A stretch of 64,000 bases of DNA, taken from G039954875 sp047528275. Its GTDB lineage: Bacteria; Bacteroidota; Bacteroidia; Flavobacteriales; Blattabacteriaceae. Made by a program: the position numbers and the translations under genes. The stretch is from NCBI GenBank assembly GCA_047528275.1, contig CP180023.1, positions 558,001 through 622,000 on the forward strand, written 5' to 3'. Positions 49,271 through 57,937 of the stretch are shown piece by piece. Below the pieces are notes generated by a model. The model did no database searches. It saw nothing but the letters and a program-made list of their open reading frames with translations, and had not been told where the DNA came from. Position 1 is the first letter of the stretch; each line of letters opens with the position of its first letter.

Positions 49271-50137
49271 ATGAGACAGCTGAAGATTACTAAGCAGGTC
49301 ACCAATCGTGAATGCGAGTCCTTAGACAAGTATCTACATGAAATTGGGAAGATCGATCTACTCAGCCCAGAAGAAGAGGTTGAATATGCTCGAAGAGCCC
49401 GAGGAGGAGACCTTGAAGCAATAGAAATACTTGTTAAAGCTAATTTACGTTTTGTTGTTTCTGTAGCTAAACAGTATCAAAACCAAGGTTTGAGTTTATG
49501 TGACCTGATCAATGAAGGTAATTTAGGTCTGATCAAAGGTATTCTTCGTTTTGATGAGACTAGAGGATTTAAGTGTATCTCTTATTGTGTCTGGTGGATT
49601 CGTCAATCCATTTTGCAAGCTATAGGAGAGCAAGCACGGCTTGTACGGAATCCTACCAATAAAATAGCGTTGGCTACCAAGATCCACAAGGCTCAAGCAC
49701 ACCTAGAGCAAGAGTTTCAAAGATCACCTTCTATCAAAGAGATTGCCGATTTCTTAGAAATGAATGAGAAAGATGTAGGAGAAGTTATTAAAAATTCAGG
49801 TAGGCATGTCTCTATGGATGCTCCTTTGGTAGAAGGAGAGGATTCCAATCTTTATGATGTGATCCGTTCTGATGAATCCCCTCGTCCTGATGGAGATCTT
49901 GAACGAGAATCTCTTTGTAAAGATATTGATAGGGTTTTAGAAACGCTTACAGAGCGCGAGTGTCTTGTAATACGATTGCATTATGGTTTGGATGGTTGTC
50001 CACCGATGACTTTAGAAGAAGTGGGGGAAGAGTGCGGATTGACCCGTGAGCGTGTCAGGCAAATCCTAGGTACTGCTTTGAAAAGACTCAAGCATTCTTC
50101 TCGTAGCAGTATATTAGTTTCCTACTTAGCATCGTAA
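49271..50137 (+). CDS. rpoD: Primary sigma factor RpoD/SigA, short Bacteroidota form
   Basis: The 288-residue sigma-70 factor lacks region 1.1, as is normal for this phylum. Region 1.2 is at about 15-50, and region 2 contains LCDLINEGNLGLIKGILRFD and CVWWIRQSILQAI. Region 4 has the helix-turn-helix MTLEEVGEECGLTRERVRQI (about 244-263). Some usually invariant positions differ: FKFISYAVWW reads FKCISYCVWW, and VRLPLN reads VRNPTN. Such drift is what one expects in a reduced genome. It should recognise TTTG/TAnnTTTG promoters. Confidence 0.95.
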   Translation: MRQLKITKQVTNRECESLDKYLHEIGKIDLLSPEEEVEYARRARGGDLEAIEILVKANLRFVVSVAKQYQNQGLSLCDLINEGNLGLIKGILRFDETRGFKCISYCVWWIRQSILQAIGEQARLVRNPTNKIALATKIHKAQAHLEQEFQRSPSIKEIADFLEMNEKDVGEVIKNSGRHVSMDAPLVEGEDSNLYDVIRSDESPRPDGDLERESLCKDIDRVLETLTERECLVIRLHYGLDGCPPMTLEEVGEECGLTRERVRQILGTALKRLKHSSRSSILVSYLAS

Positions 50138-50172
50138 ACCTGAAAAACACCTATTAGGTTGTGACCTTTTTT
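50138..50172 (+). terminator. Probable terminator after rpoD
   Basis: Overlapping inverted repeats (AACCT at 50137-50141 with AGGTT at 50156-50160, or AGGT with ACCT at 50164-50167) end in a run of T (50167-50172), directly after the rpoD stop. Confidence 0.45.
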
Positions 50173-50190
50173 GATGGTTATTTTTTTTTT

Positions 50191-50220
50191 AAAAAAAGTC
50201 TTTCGCATGATGGAAGACTT
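50191..50220 (-). terminator. Intrinsic terminator after maf (minus strand)
   Basis: On the minus strand AGTCTT (50219-50214), a short loop and AAGACT (50202-50197) form a stem followed by seven T (50197-50191). It lies 20 nt beyond the maf stop and ends the kdsC-maf transcript. Confidence 0.65.
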
Positions 50221-50240
50221 TGTTTATTAAAGATTTTACC

Positions 50241-50843
50241 CTAATGAGGAGTTTTATGAGCCGAATTGGTGAAGTATATCAATGTCCGATAGACTTTATG
50301 CACGGGTAATCCCATCACATTGAAATGTGAACCGTGTATTTCTGAAATACCGATGTGACCAAGCCATTCTTGTATACCATAAGCACCAGCCTTCTCCAAG
50401 GTTGGGTAATTTTCTATGTAATAATGGATTTCTTCTTCAGTTAAATACTCAAAACGTACTTGGCTCGTATCGGAGAACTGTTCCTTTCTAAACAAAGATC
50501 GGATACAGACTGAAGTGATCACCTCATGTGTTTTTCCTGATAGATTTTGGAGCATAGTAAAGGCTTCTTTTTTGGTTTGAGGTTTTTCCAATGCTTTTTT
50601 TTCAAGCCAGATGATGGTATCTGCAGCGATGACGATTTCGTTTTCACCTAAAGGGAAAGACATTGCCTTGAGTTCTGAGAGGTAGTTGGTAATCTCTTGA
50701 TGTTTGAGATGTACTGGATATATCTCTTCAACCCGGGTAGGATGTACTGAGAATGGAATATCTAGTCCGGCTAGCAACTTCTGTCTTGCTCGTGAGGCTG
50801 AAGCCAATATGATGTGATAATTTTCTAAACCTATGCGGTACAT
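50241..50843 (-). CDS. maf: Maf family nucleotide pyrophosphatase
   Basis: The 200-residue protein has the Maf N-terminal signature ILASASRARQKLLAGLDIPF (about 11-30), VIAADTIIWLEKKALEKPQT with the catalytic Asp, and SGKTHEVITSV. Maf proteins hydrolyse (modified) dTTP/UTP or related nucleotides and are linked to septum control. It starts 1 nt after the stop of the KdsC-like gene, so the two are coupled. Confidence 0.93.
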   Translation of the reverse strand: MYRIGLENYHIILASASRARQKLLAGLDIPFSVHPTRVEEIYPVHLKHQEITNYLSELKAMSFPLGENEIVIAADTIIWLEKKALEKPQTKKEAFTMLQNLSGKTHEVITSVCIRSLFRKEQFSDTSQVRFEYLTEEEIHYYIENYPTLEKAGAYGIQEWLGHIGISEIHGSHFNVMGLPVHKVYRTLIYFTNSAHKTPH

Positions 50844-50844
50844 T

Positions 50845-51369
50845 TCAGCCGGAGATTATATGAGGGATTTCTATCCAGTTTTCCTGGACTTTAAGTGTTT
50901 GTTCAATCACATCTCGTACGCAACCTTTCCCACCTTTTTTTGGAGAAATGTATTTTGATATGGCTTTCACTTCTGCTACAGCATCTTTTGGTGCACATGG
51001 AAGAGCTACAGCTTGCATCACCTCGATATCTAGGATGTCATCTCCCATATATAATATCTTATGAGAAGGGATCTGTTCAGAGGTGCAATAAGTTTTAAAT
51101 CTTTCTATTTTGTTGTCAATATTTAGGTAGATATGATGTATACCCAGTTCTTTTAAGCGACGAAAGACCATCAAGTCTGTCCCTCCAGTGATGATACAAA
51201 AGTTGTAACCTTTTTCTTTAGCCAATCGTATGGCATAGCCATCTTTTGCAGACATGTGCCGTACCAATCTTCCATTGGGAAATAGACTAAGTACACCGTT
51301 GGTCAATACTCCATCAACGTCGAATATGAAAGTATTGATGTCATTCATTATGGTTTTGTAATTATTCAT
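50845..51369 (-). CDS. kdsC: KDO-8-phosphate phosphatase-like HAD protein (KdsC family)
   Basis: The 174-residue HAD phosphatase has motif I FIFDVDGVLTNG (about 13-24), motif II ITGG, and motif IV GDDILDIEVM. Size and motifs match KdsC, which makes KDO for lipopolysaccharide, although the related N-acylneuraminate-type phosphatases cannot be excluded. The start at 51369 was preferred; an internal ATG at 51348 is possible. It is coupled to maf. Confidence 0.85.
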   Translation of the reverse strand: MNNYKTIMNDINTFIFDVDGVLTNGVLSLFPNGRLVRHMSAKDGYAIRLAKEKGYNFCIITGGTDLMVFRRLKELGIHHIYLNIDNKIERFKTYCTSEQIPSHKILYMGDDILDIEVMQAVALPCAPKDAVAEVKAISKYISPKKGGKGCVRDVIEQTLKVQENWIEIPHIISG

Positions 51370-51488
51370 AAGTAGTGGTTATAGATCTAATGATGAGCCG
51401 GTATTTTTTTCTTTTTTTTAGTCGTGGAGCAATTTAAGATGTTTGGTAATATTTTTTTGATCCCTTCTGATGGCTGACTCGTCTGTGC

Positions 51489-52117
51489 TTAATAAGAATT
51501 GAGAAGATTTATTTTTTCAGCGGTTTCCAGAATTAGCGGTTTGAGAACTTGAAAGGGGAGTCTTTCCTGTTGGTGGATTTGCTGGCTGATGTGGTAAAAA
51601 TACTTAATAAAATTACATATCCATACGGCTGATAGATAAGCTTGAGCACGTTGATCGGAATTACCTGTATGATATATACCAGAGATCTTCTTGGTGATGT
51701 TCTTCAGCAGGACGAGATCTTTTTCTTCCTTAACTTCGATCAAAAAAAGGATTTGACTGTAGTCTATATTTTTTTCACGGATGAAGGTTTGCAAAGTGTA
51801 AAACACTCCTTTGCGGTATTTTTCTTTGAGGCTACTCATAAGGGTGCTACCCGAGGTGTGTATGACTAAGGTGTCTTCGAAAGGGATGAGGTAAGAAACT
51901 TCTTCTATAGCTTCATCACTTGTGAAAATGATGTAAAGATTTACCTTTTCGATTTTTGAGATTTCTATTGTGAAAGAAACGTATTGTGATTGAGTTAATT
52001 GTATGGTGTTTTTTGGATACGATTGTAGATTTAGAAAAGATTGATGTTCCTCTTTGATAGGGATTTGATTAGATAGAAAGCTACATGGACTACACCTAGG
52101 ATTACCGTCTTTTTTAC
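51489..52117 (-). pseudogene. Frameshifted Rossmann-fold plus DUF2520 protein
   Basis: The C-terminal part is open (from about 52000 to 51489) and clearly matches the DUF2520 protein family, with LYIIFTSDEAIEEVSYLIPF, LVIHTSGST and LPFQVLKPLILETAEKI. The Rossmann N-terminus (VILGVVHVAFYLIKSLSKRN, ending IYNR) lies in a different frame with a stop, starting near 52117. The long open frame that extends to 52175 therefore has a meaningless N-terminus. These NADP-binding proteins are of uncertain function. A rejoined gene would have normal length of about 250 residues minus the tail. Confidence 0.78.
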
Positions 52118-52208
52118 CTATCCAGATTGATCCGAAAGGGAGGTATCTTTTTTTTAGAGAGATAGTTATCGGCATACATCATTTTATTGTATAGAGGCTC
52201 AGGTATTT

Positions 52209-52580
52209 TTAAAATTCCAAACCATTTTTGAGAGTAGAGGTTTTTTCTATTTCCTCGTTCTTGCTTTGAGATGTAGGGAGAACTGAAGTAGTTTCGTTTT
52301 CTTCTTGCTCTATGATGAATCGAAGCATTTCATCAAATGTTTCTCAAAATTTCGAGAAGTCTTCCTTGTACAAAGGTAACTGATATCTTTTATACTAAGG
52401 GCTGCCTTCTTCAGAAAAGTATTTTTTTATCATCGGTGATGGTTAGGTAGTGATCTCTTAATTCGCGTTTTTTTAACATTAAAAAAGAAAGTGTGATTGC
52501 CTGTCCTTAGAATATGGGAGTAAACCTCATTCCTTTCCAATAGATTTTTTTTTCTCCCATGCCTCTCATTGTTGATGAAA
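52209..52580 (-). pseudogene. Dead PUR-alpha/DUF3276 nucleic-acid-binding protein
   Basis: In shifting minus-strand frames: NEVYSHILRTGNHTFFFNVK (52533-52474), then DHYLTITDDKK (about 52452-52420), LPLYKEDFSKF, ETFDEMLRFIIEQEENE and an acidic tail ending LEF with TAA at 52211-52209. This is the order of the Bacteroidota DUF3276 (PUR-alpha-like) proteins. A shift occurs at an A/T homopolymer (near 52470), plus two stops. PUR-alpha folds bind single-stranded DNA or RNA; the bacterial role is not settled. Confidence 0.8.
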
Positions 52581-52607
52581 GCCTTATTGGATAAACCTAA
52601 AAAAATC

Positions 52608-54377
52608 TTATCCAACTAATTTTTTTCTTTCCGATTGCTCGTAATACCATTGTAAATAATACCCTTTCTGGGTAATTAGGCTTTGGTGATCACCTTGTTC
52701 TATAATCTTTCCTTTTTCCAATACGATGATCATGTCTGCACCTTTGACATAAGAAACCTCATGGGTGATGGTGATGATAGTGCGGTCTTTGGCGGCGTTT
52801 TGTAGATGATGACGTATCGATTGTTTGGTTTGTTGATCTATTGCTGAAAGACTGTCATCAAAGATCAGGATTTGAGGGTTTTTGATTAGAACTCGAGCAA
52901 TGGATATTCGTTGTTTTTGTCCGCCGGATAGGGTCACACCTCGTTCGCCCAAGATGGTCTCATAGCCTTTTTTGAAGCTTAAAATATCTTCTTCTACCCT
53001 AGCCTTTTTAGCAGCATCGATGACCTTTTCGAGTGTTGTAGGCATTGCACCTAGAGCGATATTGTTATGGATGGAATCCGAAAAAAGAAAAGATTCCTGT
53101 GGGACATAACCGATGCTTTTTCTCAGATCATAGAGGTGTAACTCTTTTAGAGGCCGGTCATCGATAAAAATTTCCCCTTCGGTAGGATCGTACAGACGGG
53201 GAATCAATTGTACGATAGTGCTTTTTCCTGAGCCTGTTGCACCTATGATAGCTAAATTTTTTCCTTTTTCTATGGTAAAAGATAAATCTTTTAGGGCTTG
53301 AATACCTGTATTGGCGTATACCAAACTGACATTTTTAAAAGTAATCTTCCCCTGTATTTTTGAGTGTTTACCGCTTTGATTGCTGATCTCAGGGCTTTCT
53401 TTTAGAAATGCGTCAATACGTTTTTGCGAAACCTTGGCCCGTTGTATAGTAGAAACCACCCACCCTAGGGTGATGAATGGCCAGATCAAAATGTTAATGT
53501 ATATAAAGAATTCAGCAAGAGTACCAATGTCTTTCACCATACCTTCGAAGTAACGTTTGCCACCGATGTAAAGGATCAGTAGCTGACTTGTACCAGTTAA
53601 AAGGATCATCATGCTCGATAATAGGGTACTGAATATAGTCAACTGTAAGTTTTTATTTTGATAAATTCTTATACTTTCTTTATAATTTTTATAAAAATAA
53701 GTTTCAACTACAAAGGATTTTAGAATATGAATTCCAGAAAATGTATCTTGTATGAAGGAAGATATTAATGATTGATGGGTTTGGACCTCCTGACTTTTTT
53801 TGTTGATAGTACTACTCAGGTAATAGATGCTTATAAAAAGTAATGGGATAGGTAATAGAACATAAAAGGTGAGTATCGGATCAATTCGTAACATTTGTAA
53901 GATCACGAAGCAAGTCAATATGAAAAGATTTATAAGATACATGATTCCTGGTCCGAGATACTGCCTAACGAGTGAGACGTCTTCGGTAAGACGATTGATA
54001 AGATCTCCGGTTGAATTTCTCTTATAAAAGGCAGGGGATAACTTTTGATAATGGGCATAGATTTCGTTTTTCATATCGAATTCGATCATCCTAGAGGTAG
54101 TAATGATGAGCTGCCGCATGTAATATCGGATGATCCCTCCTATTATCGGTACTGTGATGATAATGCTCCCATATCGGATGATGTCTTTTTTTAAAGCATA
54201 AGGTATAAAGCCTTTTTCGAACTGTGAGAGGATTTCTTTGATTATATTGATGGTTCTACCTATATAAGGGATAGGTAGTATTATGAGTAGATTAGAAATA
54301 ACCATCAGCATACCCCCAAAAAGAAAACGCCATCTATACGGGCGTAAGTAAATATTGAGGGATCGTAGTGCATCCAT
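52608..54377 (-). CDS. ABC transporter, fused permease and ATPase (MsbA/MdlA-like exporter)
   Basis: From the ATG at 54377 the protein has 589 residues: six transmembrane helices in the first 320, then an ATPase with Walker A GATGSGKST, signature LSGGQKQRISIAR and Walker B ILIFDDSLSAID. The Glu after Walker B is replaced by Asp (FDDS), as in MdlA-type exporters. It could export lipids or drugs; MsbA-like lipid A flipping is possible but unproven. A longer frame from 54431 would pass through a promoter-like box. It diverges from nusB. Confidence 0.88.
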   Translation of the reverse strand: MDALRSLNIYLRPYRWRFLFGGMLMVISNLLIILPIPYIGRTINIIKEILSQFEKGFIPYALKKDIIRYGSIIITVPIIGGIIRYYMRQLIITTSRMIEFDMKNEIYAHYQKLSPAFYKRNSTGDLINRLTEDVSLVRQYLGPGIMYLINLFILTCFVILQMLRIDPILTFYVLLPIPLLFISIYYLSSTINKKSQEVQTHQSLISSFIQDTFSGIHILKSFVVETYFYKNYKESIRIYQNKNLQLTIFSTLLSSMMILLTGTSQLLILYIGGKRYFEGMVKDIGTLAEFFIYINILIWPFITLGWVVSTIQRAKVSQKRIDAFLKESPEISNQSGKHSKIQGKITFKNVSLVYANTGIQALKDLSFTIEKGKNLAIIGATGSGKSTIVQLIPRLYDPTEGEIFIDDRPLKELHLYDLRKSIGYVPQESFLFSDSIHNNIALGAMPTTLEKVIDAAKKARVEEDILSFKKGYETILGERGVTLSGGQKQRISIARVLIKNPQILIFDDSLSAIDQQTKQSIRHHLQNAAKDRTIITITHEVSYVKGADMIIVLEKGKIIEQGDHQSLITQKGYYLQWYYEQSERKKLVG

Positions 54378-54383
54378 ATCCAG

Positions 54384-54391
54384 CAAAAATA
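54384..54391 (-). promoter_or_regulatory. Putative -7 box of the ABC exporter gene
   Basis: TATTTTTG on the minus strand ends 6 nt before the ATG at 54377, the same distance as for tsaD. It suggests a leaderless or nearly leaderless message. No -33 box is seen. Confidence 0.33.
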
Positions 54392-54420
54392 AATACTTTT
54401 TACCAGGGCTTTTATTTATA

Positions 54421-54428
54421 TACCTTTG
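54421..54428 (+). promoter_or_regulatory. Putative -7 box of nusB
   Basis: TACCTTTG (followed by C) fits TAnnTTTGC, 41 nt upstream of the nusB ATG at 54470. Confidence 0.38.
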
Positions 54429-54469
54429 CAAGGGAATTTTGACACTATGAAACCATTTGATCTTTGAAA

Positions 54470-55411
54470 ATGTCGGTAAGACGTCGTTTTAGAGTGAGAG
54501 CCATGCAGTTTTTGTATGCGCAGTATATATCTGGCTTAGATTGCAATATTGTAGAACGCAATATGTTGCAAAGTATTGATAAGATATACGATCTGTACAT
54601 TTGTCTTTTGAATTTAGTCTTGTCGTTCAGAAATAGAGCCTTACAAAAAATAGAGGCGGAAAAAGAGAGAAAATTTGTCATCTTTGGGAATTTTAGTTCT
54701 AATAGAAAGTTTGCTGATAATGCACTCTTAGAAATCCTTTCAAAAAATGTTTACCTCTCAGATTATAGTGCGAAAAATCAACAACTCACTTGGCAAGAAT
54801 ACATGAGTTATGTGATTCTGTTATTTGAAGAATTGCAGCACTGGCCATACTATAAAGAATATGTGATACAAGAAGAGTCTTCTTTTGAAGAAGATAAAGA
54901 TTTTATTTTGAAATGCTATGAAACACATATCAAACCTCATAAAAAGCTTCGTGAATGGTTTGAAGATCAATATATCACTTGGGTAGATGATCTAGAGATA
55001 GCTCATAGCATGACGTACGATACGTTGAAATTTATCAAGGCTACTACACCGGTTCATTTTCGTTTATATAGTATTTATAAAGATAAAGAAGATAAGATCT
55101 TTATTATCACATTATATAGGAAAACAATCTCTCATTGTGAGAACTTCAATGAACTGATCCGTAGTGTGGCAACCAATTGGGACTTGGATCGGATGGCTAT
55201 CTTAGACAAAATCGTCCTACAAATGGCTCTATGTGAGTTTCTCTATTTTCCAACGATCCCTCCTAAAGTCACAATGAATGAGTATATTGAAATCACTAAA
55301 ATCTATTCCACAAGCAAAAGCAAGATATTCATTAATGGTATACTAGATCAATTGTTTAAGGTATTAAACAAGCAAGAAAAGATCCTTAAAATAGGTAAAG
55401 GCTTAATGTAA
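54470..55411 (+). CDS. nusB: Transcription antitermination factor NusB
   Basis: The 313-residue protein has the long Bacteroidota form of NusB. The N-terminal MSVRRRFRVRAMQFLYAQY and the C-terminal NusB domain (about 200-310) with NWDLDRMAILDKIVLQMAL and INGILDQLFKVL are clear. NusB joins NusE (S10) at boxA to support rRNA transcription. An in-frame TTG lies two codons upstream, but the ATG is preferred. It leads the conserved nusB-DUF1573-yajC-ybbR-coaE set. Confidence 0.93.
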   Translation: MSVRRRFRVRAMQFLYAQYISGLDCNIVERNMLQSIDKIYDLYICLLNLVLSFRNRALQKIEAEKERKFVIFGNFSSNRKFADNALLEILSKNVYLSDYSAKNQQLTWQEYMSYVILLFEELQHWPYYKEYVIQEESSFEEDKDFILKCYETHIKPHKKLREWFEDQYITWVDDLEIAHSMTYDTLKFIKATTPVHFRLYSIYKDKEDKIFIITLYRKTISHCENFNELIRSVATNWDLDRMAILDKIVLQMALCEFLYFPTIPPKVTMNEYIEITKIYSTSKSKIFINGILDQLFKVLNKQEKILKIGKGLM

Positions 55412-55483
55412 TTTGGTGTATTTGTACTACATTGCAAGGTTTAAGGCCATAATGTATATGAAGAAGAAGATTTTTATACTTAA

Positions 55484-55917
55484 GTGAAATGTTTTATGCT
55501 TGTCATGATAGGGACAACCTATTCCAAATCTTCCTCAAGGATTTCAGATCAAGAAGGAGATCATAATGAACAAAATTTTAGATCAGCACCTAACGAACTT
55601 CCAGTAATGACCTTCATTGAGGCTTCATTTAATTTTGATATTACTTCACAAGAACAGAAGATTAGTCATATTTTCCGCTTCAGAAACACTGGTATATCTC
55701 CCATGCTCATTTATGATGTAAAAGGATCATGGGGGTGCACGATTCCCAATCATTCTAAGGAGCTTATCATGCCTGGTTACTTAGTGGAGGTGAAAGTGAC
55801 ATTTGATTCAGAAGACCGTATGTGTTTTCAAGAAAAATCCTCATCCTCTTTACTAATATGTTGAAAAAAAAAGAAATACTTCATATTAAAACTTTTGTGA
55901 AACTATTGAGAAAATAA
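55484..55917 (+). pseudogene. DUF1573 protein with a single 3' frameshift
   Basis: The open frame 55484-55864 has the DUF1573 domain (HIFRFRNTGISPMLIYDVKG, then the conserved GCTIPN and IMPGYLVEVKVTFDS). At about 55830, after FQEK, it leaves the family sequence. The next frame continues with KILILFTNMLKKKEILHIKTF to a TAA at 55915-55917, exactly what homologues have (an IxGxV-like last strand). One base near the A5 run is missing or added. A sequencing error remains possible because it is the only lesion seen. Function is unknown; these are envelope proteins. Confidence 0.75.
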
Positions 55918-55928
55918 ATTGTTACTCT

Positions 55929-56282
55929 ATGACTTCTATACTTATCATTTTACAAGCGCAACAACATCCTTTGGCAAGTACGATATGGATGCTTGTCTTA
56001 ATGTTTTTGATATTTTACTTTTTCATGGTACGGCCACAATTAAGGAGGCAAAAATTGGAAAAGAAATTTCAGCAAAACCTTAAAAAAGGAGATCAAGTAG
56101 TGACCAATGGTGGTATGCATGCTAAAATCGTTGAGCTTACCAATGACTTATGTATTATAGAAACTTCAGCTGGAAGAATTAAATTTGAACGTAGCGCTAT
56201 CTCTAGAGATATAACCCAGTTGCGTTACACACAAAACACAGGACCTCTTAAAAAAGAAAAAGATCAAGAAGTGGGGAAATAA
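55929..56282 (+). CDS. yajC: Preprotein translocase accessory subunit YajC
   Basis: The 117-residue protein has one hydrophobic helix (about 20-38) with FYFFMVRPQLRRQKLEKKF, then VTNGGMHAKIVELTNDLCII. YajC binds the SecDF-YidC part of the translocon. It has a normal length and place between DUF1573 and ybbR remnants. Confidence 0.94.
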   Translation: MTSILIILQAQQHPLASTIWMLVLMFLIFYFFMVRPQLRRQKLEKKFQQNLKKGDQVVTNGGMHAKIVELTNDLCIIETSAGRIKFERSAISRDITQLRYTQNTGPLKKEKDQEVGK

Positions 56283-56343
56283 TACTTGATTTAAAAATAT
56301 ATTTAATATATTTTATATATTTGATTTGTAATTAGGTATATAA

Positions 56344-57190
56344 ATGATGGAAGAAGAATTAAGTGAAAAATTTATGATTTTTAATAAGTATTTCCTAAAG
56401 GATATTTTAGTATATTTATTTTTTACTTTTTCTTTCTGGTTATTTATCAAGTTTTCAAAGGAATATGTAAAGAGAATTGCTTATGAAATCAAGTATATAA
56501 ACTTGCCCCTAAAAAACATTTTATAAAAAATCAGAAAATAAGCTCTTTATACGGCAATGTACTATGGATTATGTTTTGTTGATGAACAAAATATTAGGTT
56601 GTAACGCACTTCAAATAGATGTTAGTGAAGTCATAAACACAGATAGTAAAAAGGCTTTCTGGATGCCTGAAAAACATATTCAGAAATTAAGTGAAAAAAT
56701 AAGTCGTCAATTGATTATGAATATTACCTCTGATATCACTTGGTTGCCATTATCTGATATGGTATCAAAAACCGTTAGGGTAAAACCTGATATAGACTTT
56801 GAATATAAAGAAGAGTTTAGAGAAAAAAGTCGATTAATATTAAGCCTAAGACGATCTAACTTGTTGATTCTGTTAAATTTTTGAATACTTTAGATCAGTT
56901 ATTTACAGAAAATGGATTAGAAGAGAATTAAACCAGGATACACTTAAGATTTTGAATTTGATTCTACCTTATGAACTGAAATCTAATACCCTTAAGGTAG
57001 AGGATTCGATTGGAAGTAGAACGTTCTACTGAGAAATTCATTGAAGTACCTATAGAAGAAATTTTTAATCTACCAAAAGGTTTCTAAGTATAGATGGTAC
57101 CAGAGAGAGAGTAAGGCTTTTTTTGAAGTGAATTATGAAAAATATCCTAAAGTTTCTCGTTCTGATTTTTCATTAGCATGAATACAGAAC
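56344..57190 (+). pseudogene. Dead YbbR-like (CdaR) domain protein
   Basis: The N-terminal helix (FLKDILVYLFFTFSFWLFIK, 56386 on) and a first YbbR-type strand set (EIKYINLPLKN) end in TAA at 56523. The next segment (56564-56884) and the pieces FIEVPIEEIFNLPKGF (57040-57088) and FFEVNYEKYPKVSRSDF (57121-57172) lie in other frames. The order fits a YbbR repeat protein, which usually sits between yajC and coaE here. Five or more lesions are present. Confidence 0.8.
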
Positions 57191-57328
57191 AGTTTAAGGT
57201 AGGAATTATTCACTTAGTATTATTACTGAAGAAATTTCTTTTTTTTTTGTAAAAAAAATATCACAATATTTCCGTATAAAGTTGAAGTAATTGCATTAAT
57301 TATATCGCAATAATAATATTCAATCAAT

Positions 57329-57937
57329 ATGTATATAGTAGGACTTACTGGAGGTATAGGAGCTGGAAAGAGTACCATATCAATCTTATTTTCTCAAAAA
57401 GATCTTCCTATATATAATTCAGATTTATCTGCTAAAATACTTATGGAACAGGTAGTTCCACTCAAAAAAGATATCATAAAAAGTTTTGGTAGACAAGTCG
57501 ATCGTTCTGGGCAATTAGATATGAAATATCTTTCTCAAAGAGTTTTCAAAGATGCCTCTGCTTTGAGACGATTGAATGCTCTAGTCCATCCCTGGGTCTT
57601 ATCAGATTTTAGAAGCTGGATGTGTCATCATAAGGCGCCTTATTGTATCAAAGAAACTGCTATATTGTTTGAGAGTGGAACCCATTTGATGTGTGATTTA
57701 GTCATTACAATAACAGCTCCACTAGGCGAAAGGATCAAGCGTATTATGCAAAGAGATCAGGTCAGTCAAGCTCAAGTACTCGAACGTGTAAAAAATCAAT
57801 GGACAGATCAAGAAAAACACAGTCGTTCGGACATTATTATTGAGAACATTGGAGATACTAAAGTCTTAGAAGAAACCATAGAAAGAGTCCATAAACAAAT
57901 TTTGAGAATGCTTCGAAGGAAAGCATTACTGTTATGA
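57329..57937 (+). CDS. coaE: Dephospho-CoA kinase
   Basis: This enzyme performs the last step of CoA synthesis. Its 202 residues include the P-loop GLTGGIGAGKST (about 5-16), NALVHPWVLSDFR and the lid region RDQVSQAQVLERVKNQW. Its TGA overlaps the ATG of the histidine kinase gene (ATGA at 57934-57937), so the two are coupled. Confidence 0.95.
   Translation: MYIVGLTGGIGAGKSTISILFSQKDLPIYNSDLSAKILMEQVVPLKKDIIKSFGRQVDRSGQLDMKYLSQRVFKDASALRRLNALVHPWVLSDFRSWMCHHKAPYCIKETAILFESGTHLMCDLVITITAPLGERIKRIMQRDQVSQAQVLERVKNQWTDQEKHSRSDIIIENIGDTKVLEETIERVHKQILRMLRRKALLL

Noticed and set aside
52587..52626. Inverted repeat TTGGATAA/TTATCCAA with a later T-run
   Set aside because: The T-run is on the plus strand where no gene ends; it overlaps the stop of the minus-strand exporter. 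It may be a chance repeat.
54378..54431. Longer N-terminus for the ABC exporter
   Set aside because: It starts at TTG, contains a promoter-like box and adds residues not seen in the family.
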